Source of the DNA: a virus
Virus record (IMG/VR): IMGVR_UViG_3300032462_000009
Span: 1-51,392 of that record
Reading direction: 5' to 3' (one strand)
Length of the DNA stretch: 51,392 nt
Part shown: positions 26,693-33,657 of the stretch, one piece after another
Position numbering within the stretch: the first letter of the stretch is position 1
Layout: every line of letters begins with the position of its first letter
Position numbers and translations under genes: made by a program
The notes under the pieces: model-generated
What the model saw: the letters and a program-made list of their open reading frames with translations, nothing else
Told to the model about the DNA's origin: nothing
The model's database searches: none

Positions 26693-26704
26693 GGCTTCCT
26701 TACC
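26693..26704 (-). promoter_or_regulatory. Short 5'-leader hairpin-like element
   Basis: GGTAAGGAAGCC on the minus strand near the expected transcript start, followed by an A-rich run before ATG. Weak 3-bp stem; similar elements lie at 27696-27708 and 29743-29756. Confidence 0.3.
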
Positions 26705-26710
26705 AACACG

Positions 26711-26742
26711 TAAAGATACGAAAGATAGCTCGGGTATCCAAA
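26711..26742 (-). promoter_or_regulatory. Bacteroidota-type promoter, TTTCGTA subclass
   Basis: Minus strand: TTTGG, 20-base spacer ending TTTCG, -7 box TATCTTTA. 42 bases upstream of the UvrB-like N-half ATG. Confidence 0.7.
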
Positions 26743-26774
26743 TTTTTATACCATTATAGTTTAAGTAGGCAACT

Positions 26775-26870
26775 CTATTTACCTTTATTTAATTTATATA
26801 GTTCATTGTATATACCTGCAAGCAGGATATAAAGGGGTAAAAATATAACCCATAGGTCTAGTGGAGTCAT
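26775..26870 (-). CDS. Possible small membrane peptide, 31 aa
   Basis: MTPLDLWVIFLPLYILLAGI then YNELYKLNKGK: one membrane segment with a basic tail. Located between two genes of the early region, just before a promoter. Short, so only moderately supported. Confidence 0.4.
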   Translation of the reverse strand: MTPLDLWVIFLPLYILLAGIYNELYKLNKGK

Positions 26871-26892
26871 AATATTAATTTATTTAGTTTAA

Positions 26893-27447
26893 TTATTTTA
26901 ACGAGCTTCTGTATCTGTAATGTAAACACTGAATATCACCCCCGCATAAGGTTCCGTAGGTAACAAATTGTTTACCATCAACTATAGCATTTACTTCAGC
27001 ACCATCATTCCCCTTTCTAATTACGATATCACTTGCAATCATGTCATTGGTTAAGTGTTTTGCTAAAGCACGTTGTAACTTAAACATATTTACTGATATA
27101 AAGGTCTCCATATATTTTTCCTCCCAATTAGGACGTAACTGGTTCTCTAAGGTAGATATGTAATATGTTAAATTGCCATTGTTTCTAATTGCCTTATATG
27201 CATCCTTTTCGATATATTGTTCAGGTAAGTCATAACTGGTACCACTCCAAGTCCTATGTTCGGTCATATAAACAAACCTCTTTATACCTGTATACTGACA
27301 TGCAACGCCATATCTTATTACTTCCCCATTCTCCTTAACCCATTCCTGGTGCTTAGTAAAATCAGCTTTCATGTCATTGACCTGCTTGGTAGCTAAATCT
27401 GTAACAATAACTTTAGCCTCTTCTGAAATTTTATCTAATGCGTTCAT
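26893..27447 (-). CDS. Hypothetical protein, 184 aa
   Basis: Start MNALDKISEEAKVIVTDLAT. Helical first third, then ENGEVIRYGVACQYTGIKRF, SGTSYDLPEQYIEKDAYKAI and YISTLENQLRPNWEEKYMET. No family recognised. Five bases after the 72-aa gene and with the same GGTTATG-type start context as its neighbours, so an early-region protein. Confidence 0.65.
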   Translation of the reverse strand: MNALDKISEEAKVIVTDLATKQVNDMKADFTKHQEWVKENGEVIRYGVACQYTGIKRFVYMTEHRTWSGTSYDLPEQYIEKDAYKAIRNNGNLTYYISTLENQLRPNWEEKYMETFISVNMFKLQRALAKHLTNDMIASDIVIRKGNDGAEVNAIVDGKQFVTYGTLCGGDIQCLHYRYRSSLK

Positions 27448-27452
27448 AACCT

Positions 27453-27671
27453 TTATTTTACAACACCAATTACTCTATATTTCTCACTGTATCTTGTTTT
27501 GGTACAATCCCATACCATAACCTTACATTCAACTTTTTTCCCAAAATATTCTCTAACATCGGTAAATTTATCTTCATTAATTAGTATCGAATCACCTATT
27601 TCTACATCTAGGAAATAGAATATACACTCCATAAACTCCTCCATTATTACTCTTCCAAATATAGTCTCCAT
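27453..27671 (-). CDS. Hypothetical protein, 72 aa
   Basis: Start METIFGRVIMEEFMECIFYF; acidic first half, beta-rich second half (CKVMVWDCTKTRYSEKYRVI). No family recognised. First gene after a TTTCGTA-type promoter with a leader hairpin. Confidence 0.65.
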   Translation of the reverse strand: METIFGRVIMEEFMECIFYFLDVEIGDSILINEDKFTDVREYFGKKVECKVMVWDCTKTRYSEKYRVIGVVK

Positions 27672-27695
27672 AACCTTTATTTTTAATTATAATAT

Positions 27696-27708
27696 GGGCT
27701 TCTTGCCC
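27696..27708 (-). promoter_or_regulatory. 5'-leader hairpin
   Basis: GGGCAAGAAGCCC: 4-bp stem and 5-base loop, near the expected transcript 5' end, followed by an A/T-rich run and AAAGGTTATG. Confidence 0.45.
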
Positions 27709-27719
27709 TTATTTATGCG

Positions 27720-27751
27720 TAAATATACGAAAGCTTTTTCGGGTATCCAAG
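27720..27751 (-). promoter_or_regulatory. Bacteroidota-type promoter, TTTCGTA subclass
   Basis: Minus strand: CTTGG, 20-base spacer ending TTTCG, -7 box TATATTTA followed by CG. Overlaps a block shared with 29767-29798. Confidence 0.7.
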
Positions 27752-27774
27752 CTTCCTGTGCATTACTGTTAATC

Positions 27775-28317
27775 TCATTCAGATAAAAATTCACCAAATA
27801 ATTGCATATATCTCCCTTCCTCTATCTCATTTTCAAAATATTTATTTGATGGTGTTTTAATAGAAAAATCATCTCCATCAATAGAGAATACTGCTTTTTT
27901 ATAACCTTTTACATATAAATCGTATCTACCATCTCCTTTATCTATAAATTTATTATATTTAGGGTTTGATTTATGGATTCCTTGTGCTTTTACATTTTTA
28001 TAACCAAAAATCTTATCCATCAACATTTTCCAAGCATCACCATGTGGTTTGGGATCACATCCAGCCGTTTCCGGTCCTAATTTAAAATAATGATGGTCAT
28101 AAGCGTGACAAAGCTCATGTGCAATGGTATCTTTTTCCAATTCTGTATCCAATATAAAGGATGATAAACTGATTAAATAATGATTTGGTCCTATATACTT
28201 ACAATGTCCAAATTTAGATTTTGCCTTTGTAGATACTTCATATTTAATCTTAAGCTTCTCAACACCTAAATCATTTGATATTTTAGTGTTTAAATTTTCT
28301 AATAATTTATTCTCCAT
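27775..28317 (-). CDS. SprT-like zinc metalloprotease, 180 aa
   Basis: DTIAHELCHAYDHHYF carries the HExxH zinc motif; a basic N-terminal part (YEVSTKAKSKFGHCKY) fits SprT-type proteins, which cleave DNA-crosslinked proteins in eukaryotes (Spartan). Role in phage unknown. Its 5' and 3' ends recur as remnants at 29347-29478 and about 29795-29858. Confidence 0.75.
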   Translation of the reverse strand: MENKLLENLNTKISNDLGVEKLKIKYEVSTKAKSKFGHCKYIGPNHYLISLSSFILDTELEKDTIAHELCHAYDHHYFKLGPETAGCDPKPHGDAWKMLMDKIFGYKNVKAQGIHKSNPKYNKFIDKGDGRYDLYVKGYKKAVFSIDGDDFSIKTPSNKYFENEIEEGRYMQLFGEFLSE

Positions 28318-28376
28318 CTTGATTTATATAAACTATGTTAATAAGTGTGCTACTTCCCAGACTTTTTTCAATTTTC

Positions 28377-28652
28377 TTATTTTGAAATTTCATCTACATC
28401 TACATTAATGTGTATTCCTAACTCCTTTAATTGTTCCGGTGATAATGGTTTTACGAGTGAGGGTTGATGTTGTTTAGGATATTCTCTTTTTAGTGGATCT
28501 TTCTTAAAGAAAAATCCTGTTATATCCGCATATCGAAGAAGTTCTTTATCTCCCTCTATAATGGTATTTCCTGATTTTGCTTTAAGCATTACAATCTTAA
28601 ATCCTAATTTATTTGTAAGCCATTTGATAAATAGTAAAGATAATCTTTCCAT
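28377..28652 (-). CDS. Hypothetical protein, 91 aa
   Basis: Start MERLSLLFIKWLTNKLGFKI; then ADITGFFFKKDPLKREYP and a C-terminal SPEQLKELGIHINVDVDE. No family recognised. Start context AAAAGTTATGG is shared with neighbouring early genes. Confidence 0.6.
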   Translation of the reverse strand: MERLSLLFIKWLTNKLGFKIVMLKAKSGNTIIEGDKELLRYADITGFFFKKDPLKREYPKQHQPSLVKPLSPEQLKELGIHINVDVDEISK

Positions 28653-28708
28653 AACTTTTATTTTTAAAATTTATAATTTTTATATGTTAGTTTATTAATC
28701 TTATATCA

Positions 28709-29254
28709 TTATACAGCTGCAAATCTTACTATGCATCCTGTATGTTCAACTGGTCTATACTCTTCAGGATTATCCAATACTTTTTCTAACATATCACGAA
28801 TCATTTGTTTATCATCTTCATATGTTCTTTGTGGAGCCTCAATATCTTGAGGAAAGTCAGGTGACCAAGTTAGAGTAATACTTTGTTTAGGTTTATATGT
28901 TTCTGGATTGTAAGTGGTGGGGGCAAATACACATCCATCTTTTACTGGGGTATATATTGTATCCGACTCATACATTTTTGGAGTAAACATTAAAGTATAG
29001 ATGTATCCTACTTTATGTTTATAAGTTGGGTTATCTGTATCTGATATTTTTATTGATTTTATAACAATTGGGGTTGATTTATCTTCTGTTAGTCCACCCT
29101 GAGATTTCATCCAAACAATTTTATCGAATTCAAAGTGTTTAATAAGTTCTGCCTCTACTTGTATGAGTTGTTCTTCGGTTAAGTTGTTAATACTCAAGGC
29201 GTCCATAGAGTAACCGCAAATATCTACTAGTTTTTCTGTTAAATTTGATTTCAT
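28709..29254 (-). CDS. Hypothetical protein, paralogue of 23455-24000, 181 aa
   Basis: Equal in length and over half identical by eye to the 23.5 kb gene (shared NLTEEQ, TPVKDGC, SITLTWSP, KQMIRDMLEKVL-NPEEY). The ATG at 29254 is the only one in frame among three near-identical ATGAAATC copies (29254, 29262, 29270). Upstream lies a 9-bp A/T tandem repeat and a promoter, giving an unusually long leader of about 90 bases. Confidence 0.75.
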   Translation of the reverse strand: MKSNLTEKLVDICGYSMDALSINNLTEEQLIQVEAELIKHFEFDKIVWMKSQGGLTEDKSTPIVIKSIKISDTDNPTYKHKVGYIYTLMFTPKMYESDTIYTPVKDGCVFAPTTYNPETYKPKQSITLTWSPDFPQDIEAPQRTYEDDKQMIRDMLEKVLDNPEEYRPVEHTGCIVRFAAV

Positions 29255-29270
29255 GATTTCATGATTTCAT
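29247..29270. repeat. 8-bp tandem repeat over the start codon
   Basis: Three copies of an 8-mer, reading ATGAAATC on the minus strand, span the start of the 181-aa gene. Only one ATG is in frame, so copy changes leave frame unaffected but add decoy starts. Confidence 0.85.
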
Positions 29271-29275
29271 GATTT

Positions 29276-29338
29276 TATTATTTTTATTATTTTTATTATT
29301 TTTATTATTTTTATTATTTTTATTATTTTTATTATTTT
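29276..29338. repeat. 9-bp A/T tandem repeat, about 7 units
   Basis: Perfect period-9 array of the unit ATTATTTTT in the leader of the 181-aa gene. A candidate for copy-number change. Confidence 0.9.
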
Positions 29339-29346
29339 AAAATATA

Positions 29347-29478
29347 CTATAAATGTACGAAAGATAATCCGAGTAACCAAACCTCCCTTGTAGATACCTC
29401 GTATTTAATCTTAAGTTTCTCAACACCTAAATCATCTGAGATTTTAGTGTTTAATTTTTCCAGTAATATATTTTTCAT
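29347..29478 (-). pseudogene. Truncated copy of the SprT-like N-terminus, 43 aa
   Basis: MKNILLEKLNTKISDDLG then VEKLKIKYEVST match the first 30 residues of the SprT-like protein, then the frame diverges and stops. It overlaps the next promoter. Remnant of a duplication. Confidence 0.7.
29350..29381 (-). promoter_or_regulatory. Bacteroidota-type promoter, TTTCGTA subclass
   Basis: Minus strand: TTTGG, 20-base spacer ending TTTCG, -7 box TACATTTA. Upstream of the 181-aa paralogue. Confidence 0.65.
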
Positions 29479-29492
29479 TTTCTTTTATTTAC

Positions 29493-29717
29493 TTAATCCC
29501 TAATAATAAATTCATCACCTACAATACAATCTCCATTATCAATAAAATGTAAAATTTTATTTTTCAAACCATCACTTTTATTATCACATTCTATAATCTC
29601 TTTAGTTAATAAATTCTGAACAACACAACTTTCAACATAACTAGAATGTGTACAATTAAAATGTCCCTTTACTTCTTCTATTACATTTTTTACTTCTAAT
29701 ACTTTAAATCTTTCCAT
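29493..29717 (-). CDS. Hypothetical protein, 74 aa
   Basis: Start MERFKVLEVKNVIEEVKGHF; ESCVVQNLLTKEIIECDN and a C-terminal CIVGDEFIIRD. Beta-rich, no family recognised. Own promoter and hairpin leader; flanked by SprT remnants on both sides. Confidence 0.6.
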   Translation of the reverse strand: MERFKVLEVKNVIEEVKGHFNCTHSSYVESCVVQNLLTKEIIECDNKSDGLKNKILHFIDNGDCIVGDEFIIRD

Positions 29718-29742
29718 AACTTTTATTTTTTAATTATCAATT

Positions 29743-29756
29743 GGGCTTCTAACCCC
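29743..29756 (-). promoter_or_regulatory. 5'-leader hairpin-like element
   Basis: GGGGTTAGAAGCCC: 3-bp GGG/CCC stem near the expected transcript start, then A/T-rich leader and AAAAGTTATGG. Variant of the 27696-27708 element. Confidence 0.4.
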
Positions 29757-29766
29757 TCTTACCCTA

Positions 29767-29798
29767 TGAAGATACGAACCCTATTTGAGGTAGTCAAG
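29767..29798 (-). promoter_or_regulatory. Bacteroidota-type promoter, TTCGTA subclass
   Basis: Minus strand: CTTGA, 20-base spacer ending TTCG, -7 box TATCTTCA. The most divergent of the set, kept for its spacing and its homology to 27720-27751. Confidence 0.5.
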
Positions 29799-29858
29799 CT
29801 TCCGGTGTATTACTGTTAGATTTTATCAAACAAAAATTCACTAAATAGTTACCCACTT
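29795..29858 (-). pseudogene. Remnant of the SprT-like 3' end
   Basis: The block from the -33 box through ACTGTTA...AAAAATTCAC matches 27748-27806, which holds the promoter and the last codons of the SprT-like gene. Non-coding here. Confidence 0.6.
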
Positions 29859-29877
29859 CAATAAAAAATACTAATTT

Positions 29878-30722
29878 TTAAATACTACCTATTAAACTTA
29901 ATTGTTTTTCCCTCCTATATTCAATCTCTTCAATTGCTCCCTCTAATGAAGATGATATATGATTACAACACATAAAAACTTCTCCATTTGTATTTCTAGC
30001 AGCTCTACCTGATACTTGAATTAAACATGATTTAGTACGTAGAAAATTATTTCTACTAGCTTGCTCAACAATAACTAAGGAACATTGTTTTACATCAATC
30101 CCCTCACGTAACATATTAATACCAATAATAACATTAATTTTACCACTACGTAAATCTCTTAAAATCTCTTTACGTTTATTTTGTTTTATTTTGAAATGTA
30201 TAACTTCACTATCAATATTATTGTATGAGAGTAAAATATGAATATCATTAACTGATCTTCTAGATATACAGTTTATAAAAACAGTTTCACCTTTTTTTAC
30301 TATATTTTTAATATCATTAATCATAACATTACTTCCAAAATAATCCCCCTCCTTAAGAGTTAATTTAGGATCTACTATATTATTAGGACGGGTTAATAAT
30401 TCCGAAATATATTCACTATTTTCTAATTCAAATTTTGATGGAGTAGCGGACATATAAGTTATTGTGTTTACTCTATCTTTTAAATCATCAAAATTTAATA
30501 TTTGTTCTTTATTTAACATTCCTATAGTTCTTTGAATTTCTACTCCATCTTTTAATAGGATTAAACATGGAATATTTTTAACGTGATATTTTACACGTAA
30601 TTGACTTTCTAGATCTACATCTACTCTTGTAAATGATATTTGATTGGAAAGAGAATCCCTGATGGGGCTTAAGGTTTTGCATGGTAAACACCAATCTGAC
30701 GTAAAGTATAATATTTTTTCAT
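29878..30722 (-). CDS. Thioredoxin fused to UvrB-like helicase C-terminal half
   Basis: The frame is open from 30750. Its first part is a thioredoxin: KILYFTSDWCLPCKTLSP (active site WCLPC), RVDVDLES, NIPCLILLKDGVEIQ. It runs without a stop into MLNKEQILNFDDLKDRV, then UvrB motifs TITYMSATP (III), GINMLREGIDV (V) and QVSGRAARN (VI). No ATG is in frame; the one at 30722 is one base out, and one more A in the A6 run after it would give MKKILYFTSDWC. Internal Met at 30519 would give helicase only. The N-terminal half is at 25812-26669. Confidence 0.7.
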
Positions 30723-30728
30723 TATATT

Positions 30729-30760
30729 TTAATATAATTAATATAAGGTATTAAGCCAAT
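30729..30760 (-). promoter_or_regulatory. Bacteroidota-type promoter
   Basis: Minus strand: ATTGG, 20-base spacer, -7 box TATATTAA. The box ends six bases before the ATG at 30722, so the mRNA would be almost leaderless. Confidence 0.5.
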
Positions 30761-30816
30761 TTATCTTTTAAAAGCTCGTGAAGATATTTCTTTTTCTTTA
30801 TCGTTTTCCATAATTT

Positions 30817-31425
30817 TCAATTACTTAGTTTCAGTTTTATGTTTGGATGGTTTTCATATCCGTTTAGGTAAAAATCGCTTATTTCTAGGTTATTAATAAA
30901 TTCAACTCCTTTTCTATCTGGGTTCCAGAATTCATCATTTATAACAAGTGTTGGTAAATCGTATGGTTCCCTAGTTAATTGTTCTTTAAGTCCATCTTTA
31001 TGATTGTTATAGATATGAGTATCTCCTAAACTGCCAACCAACATATCAGGGACCATATTAACTTCTTTTGCAATTATTGATAATAATAAACCATATGAAG
31101 CTATGTTATAGGGTAAACCCAACCCAACATCAACTGATCTTTGATTCCATATTAAGGAGATTGCTCTTGTTGGGACACGGTTAGCTCTCATATCGTCTTC
31201 TTCATTCTCTAAACCAGCTTCTAAATGTTCTAAAATGACATTGTTTTGTAGGCACCAATTTCTTCGCTCACCCATAGACAATTTTCTTGTATAAACTTGA
31301 AATCCATAATGGCATGGTGGTAATACTTGCTTACCTTCAGTTATATTTTTTAATCCATACCTTTTGTTAAATTTAATATTACATTTTAATTCTTTTAAGA
31401 ATGCTTCTTTATTTAAAGGCTTCAT
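30817..31425 (-). CDS. thyA: Thymidylate synthase, C-terminal part, 202 aa
   Basis: LPPCHYGFQVYTRKLS holds the catalytic Cys38; ISLIWNQRSVDVGLGLPYN and LLVxx-type SLGDTHIYNNH are dUMP and folate site motifs. It has about 33 extra N-terminal residues (from MKPLNKEAFLKELKC) absent in normal ThyA. The Arg-bearing N-terminal part is the gene just upstream, 20 bases away. The two must associate to make dTMP. Confidence 0.85.
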   Translation of the reverse strand: MKPLNKEAFLKELKCNIKFNKRYGLKNITEGKQVLPPCHYGFQVYTRKLSMGERRNWCLQNNVILEHLEAGLENEEDDMRANRVPTRAISLIWNQRSVDVGLGLPYNIASYGLLLSIIAKEVNMVPDMLVGSLGDTHIYNNHKDGLKEQLTREPYDLPTLVINDEFWNPDRKGVEFINNLEISDFYLNGYENHPNIKLKLSN

Positions 31426-31445
31426 ATATTTTATATTTTTAAAAT

Positions 31446-32078
31446 TTATTGCTTTTTTGATTGGGTAAAATCTTTTAAATATATTTGATAAAGTTCATCA
31501 GATGTTCTATTATCTGTTACGGGTAAATCCGCGGGGTTCCATGCCGATACTAACATCCTACGAGAATCTGGATTGGTTCTTAGTTCGTGTATTATGTCGG
31601 AGATCTGATCTATTGAATCCTTTATTGTAAGGGAATACGCTTTATTTTGAATGGCAGGATGGTTTGTGTCAAAACGTATATTCCAATTCCTCCATTGTTT
31701 ACCATATATGGGACCTAGTTCCCCCCACTTCTTTGCGAATTCGATATTAGTTTTTATCTCATGTATAAATTCTTTTCTAGTAAGTGGTTTACCATCCTTT
31801 AGATAATTAGAGAAGCAATCCCCCACCCAAATATTATTCCCATTCTCCACCAAGTATTTAATGTTCGTGTCACCTCTCAAAAACCAAATAAGTTCTGATA
31901 CAATGTTCTCAAAATTGATTTCCTTTGTTGTAAGTATAGGAAATCCATCTTTCATGTTATGTGTTATATGCATACCAAATATGCTGGAAGTTCCGGTCCC
32001 CGTCCTATCTGATTTATCGTAACCATTCAATAGAATATGTTCTACTAAATCTAGATATTGTTTGTCTAGTTTATTCAA
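31446..32078 (-). CDS. thyA: Thymidylate synthase, N-terminal part, 210 aa
   Basis: DKSDRTGTGTSSIFG (phosphate-binding Arg25), ELIWFLRGDTNIKYL, GPIYGKQWRNW and SRRMLVSAWNPADLP are canonical ThyA up to just before the catalytic Cys loop. It then carries about 20 unrelated residues and stops. The Cys loop opens the next gene. Overlaps the 110-aa gene by four bases. Confidence 0.88.
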   Translation of the reverse strand: MNKLDKQYLDLVEHILLNGYDKSDRTGTGTSSIFGMHITHNMKDGFPILTTKEINFENIVSELIWFLRGDTNIKYLVENGNNIWVGDCFSNYLKDGKPLTRKEFIHEIKTNIEFAKKWGELGPIYGKQWRNWNIRFDTNHPAIQNKAYSLTIKDSIDQISDIIHELRTNPDSRRMLVSAWNPADLPVTDNRTSDELYQIYLKDFTQSKKQ

Positions 32079-32407
32079 AATCCTTTAAAAATTTCAGGTT
32101 CATTTTTCATCTTTTTATCAAACTCCTTTCTAATCTTTTCATTCCAAGGTCTATTTATACGAGTTAACTCATTTGCTACTAATAGCAAGTTATGTTCAGT
32201 CCAATAACCACTATTTAAGCCCCTCGCATAATAGAACCCATCAACATCCATTACAAACTCACAAAGGGTTTTTCTGTTTTCATAAACCACCTCATAAGTA
32301 TGAAGATTTATAGGTTTTAGAGATAGATCTGATTTTTTAGTTGGAGATGGTGAAGGAACAGAACCTTTTAGAGGGTCATTAGAAGGTTTGATGTTAATCT
32401 TACTCAT
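32075..32407 (-). CDS. Hypothetical protein, 110 aa
   Basis: Pro/Ser-rich N-terminus (SVPSPSPTKKSDLSLKP), then HTYEVVYENRKTLCEFVMDV and a helical basic end. No family recognised. Start overlaps the queC stop and its end overlaps the ThyA N-part, so it belongs to this nucleotide operon. Confidence 0.6.
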   Translation of the reverse strand: MSKINIKPSNDPLKGSVPSPSPTKKSDLSLKPINLHTYEVVYENRKTLCEFVMDVDGFYYARGLNSGYWTEHNLLLVANELTRINRPWNEKIRKEFDKKMKNEPEIFKGF

Positions 32408-33284
32408 ATATTTTTTTAAACATTTTAAAAGTTTTTTCTTGAAGGTGGTTCTTAAGAACTTCCATCACATGGTTCTTTGCAGTTTCCCATTTAACCGGTC
32501 CATTTTGGTCGGCATAAAGTGTTGGGTCTTTTTTATCTAATTTTATAAAAGCTTCAATCCTCTCGACACTAGAAGCGGATTTATAGTCACTATAAACTTT
32601 CCCTTCTATTGTTATTGGTTTATAAGAGGTTATAGTTCTTTTATAAATTTCTTTGAATTTTAAACCTAATTCTTCACATAACCTAACACCATCCTTTAAG
32701 ATATCTATTTTCATCCCTTCAAGATAAGGGGTAAAATATTTTACGTTTTCCCAATTCCAATTTCCTAATCTGAAAGCTTTTTGGTCTGCATCTCTGAATT
32801 CAGGTCTACAGTCTGGGTATATATTAAAATCTCCAGCATGGATCCCCATTGCTATATCACAACATTCTTCCGTTTCATTAGCTATGGATAAAGCTATAGA
32901 TTGTATTATAGATGAGAATAATTTATTTCGGTTAGGAACAACAGTTTCTTTCATGTTAGACTGTTCATAATGACCTTCTGGTACTTCTGTTCCTCCTTCT
33001 ATTAACCCACTAACCAAAAGTTCGGATAGGCCTTTTAATTCTATTACACGATGTTTAGTTTGAGGATAGTTGATTGTTACTTTTGAAGGTGTAATAAAAC
33101 TCCTATGAGGATTCAAATTTAAATATTCTACTAGTTCCCTAGCTTTATTTAATTCCTCTTTATGTTTTTGACCATAGTCAAATGAAACACAAACTATATT
33201 TTCATATTCATTTAAACATCTAAGTAACAAGGTGCTAGAATCCATCCCTCCGGAGAGTGAAAGTACTACATTTTTCTTTTTCAT
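32400..33284 (-). CDS. queC: QueC-like 7-cyano-7-deazaguanine synthase, 294 aa
   Basis: VLSLSGGMDSSTLL is the ATP PP-loop; SFDYGQKHKEEL, VVPNRNKLF, AMGIHAGDF and YPDCRPEF match QueC. It should turn 7-carboxy-7-deazaguanine via the amide into preQ0. The C-terminal zinc site (four Cys) is absent: the equivalent stretch is KVYSDYKSASSVERIEAF. This may change stability or stop the reaction at the amide. Adjacent to small genes and the DpdA-like gene. Confidence 0.88.
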   Translation of the reverse strand: MKKKNVVLSLSGGMDSSTLLLRCLNEYENIVCVSFDYGQKHKEELNKARELVEYLNLNPHRSFITPSKVTINYPQTKHRVIELKGLSELLVSGLIEGGTEVPEGHYEQSNMKETVVPNRNKLFSSIIQSIALSIANETEECCDIAMGIHAGDFNIYPDCRPEFRDADQKAFRLGNWNWENVKYFTPYLEGMKIDILKDGVRLCEELGLKFKEIYKRTITSYKPITIEGKVYSDYKSASSVERIEAFIKLDKKDPTLYADQNGPVKWETAKNHVMEVLKNHLQEKTFKMFKKIYE

Positions 33285-33469
33285 ATTTTGGATTTGTTTG
33301 AAATTATTTCTAAAGCCTCTTCCCTATCTTTAGATAGGAAGGGTTCTATAACTCTCCAAACAAAAGGAGATTCATAAGCCTCTTCTAAGTCTCTTTTGTC
33401 AAGGTATCTTTTGGTTTGTATACTACCATTTTTATGAATATAACCCCACCATAAATTTTCAGTATTCAT
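33281..33469 (-). CDS. Small hypothetical protein, 62 aa
   Basis: NLWWGYIHKNGSIQTKRYLD then ESPFVWRVIEPFLSKDREEA. Similar small proteins occur in other phages as I recall; function unknown. Overlaps queC and the 63-aa gene by four bases each. Confidence 0.65.
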   Translation of the reverse strand: MNTENLWWGYIHKNGSIQTKRYLDKRDLEEAYESPFVWRVIEPFLSKDREEALEIISNKSKI

Positions 33470-33657
33470 AATCTGTCGGATATTTTTTTTATTAATTCTT
33501 CCTCTTCTAGGGTTAATAGGTGTCTATTATCTGCTAATATATATATAATATTTTCCCATTCCAAATCTATCCAACCCATTCTTCGAGAGTTTGAATATAT
33601 TATTTTTTTAACATAAGGATGCATTGTTCGTGTAAATTCTTTTCTGTTTAATCTCAT
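33466..33657 (-). CDS. Small hypothetical protein, 63 aa
   Basis: Start MRLNRKEFTRTMHPYVKKII; mostly helical, basic first half, acidic end. No family recognised. Overlaps both neighbours by four bases. Confidence 0.6.
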   Translation of the reverse strand: MRLNRKEFTRTMHPYVKKIIYSNSRRMGWIDLEWENIIYILADNRHLLTLEEEELIKKISDRL

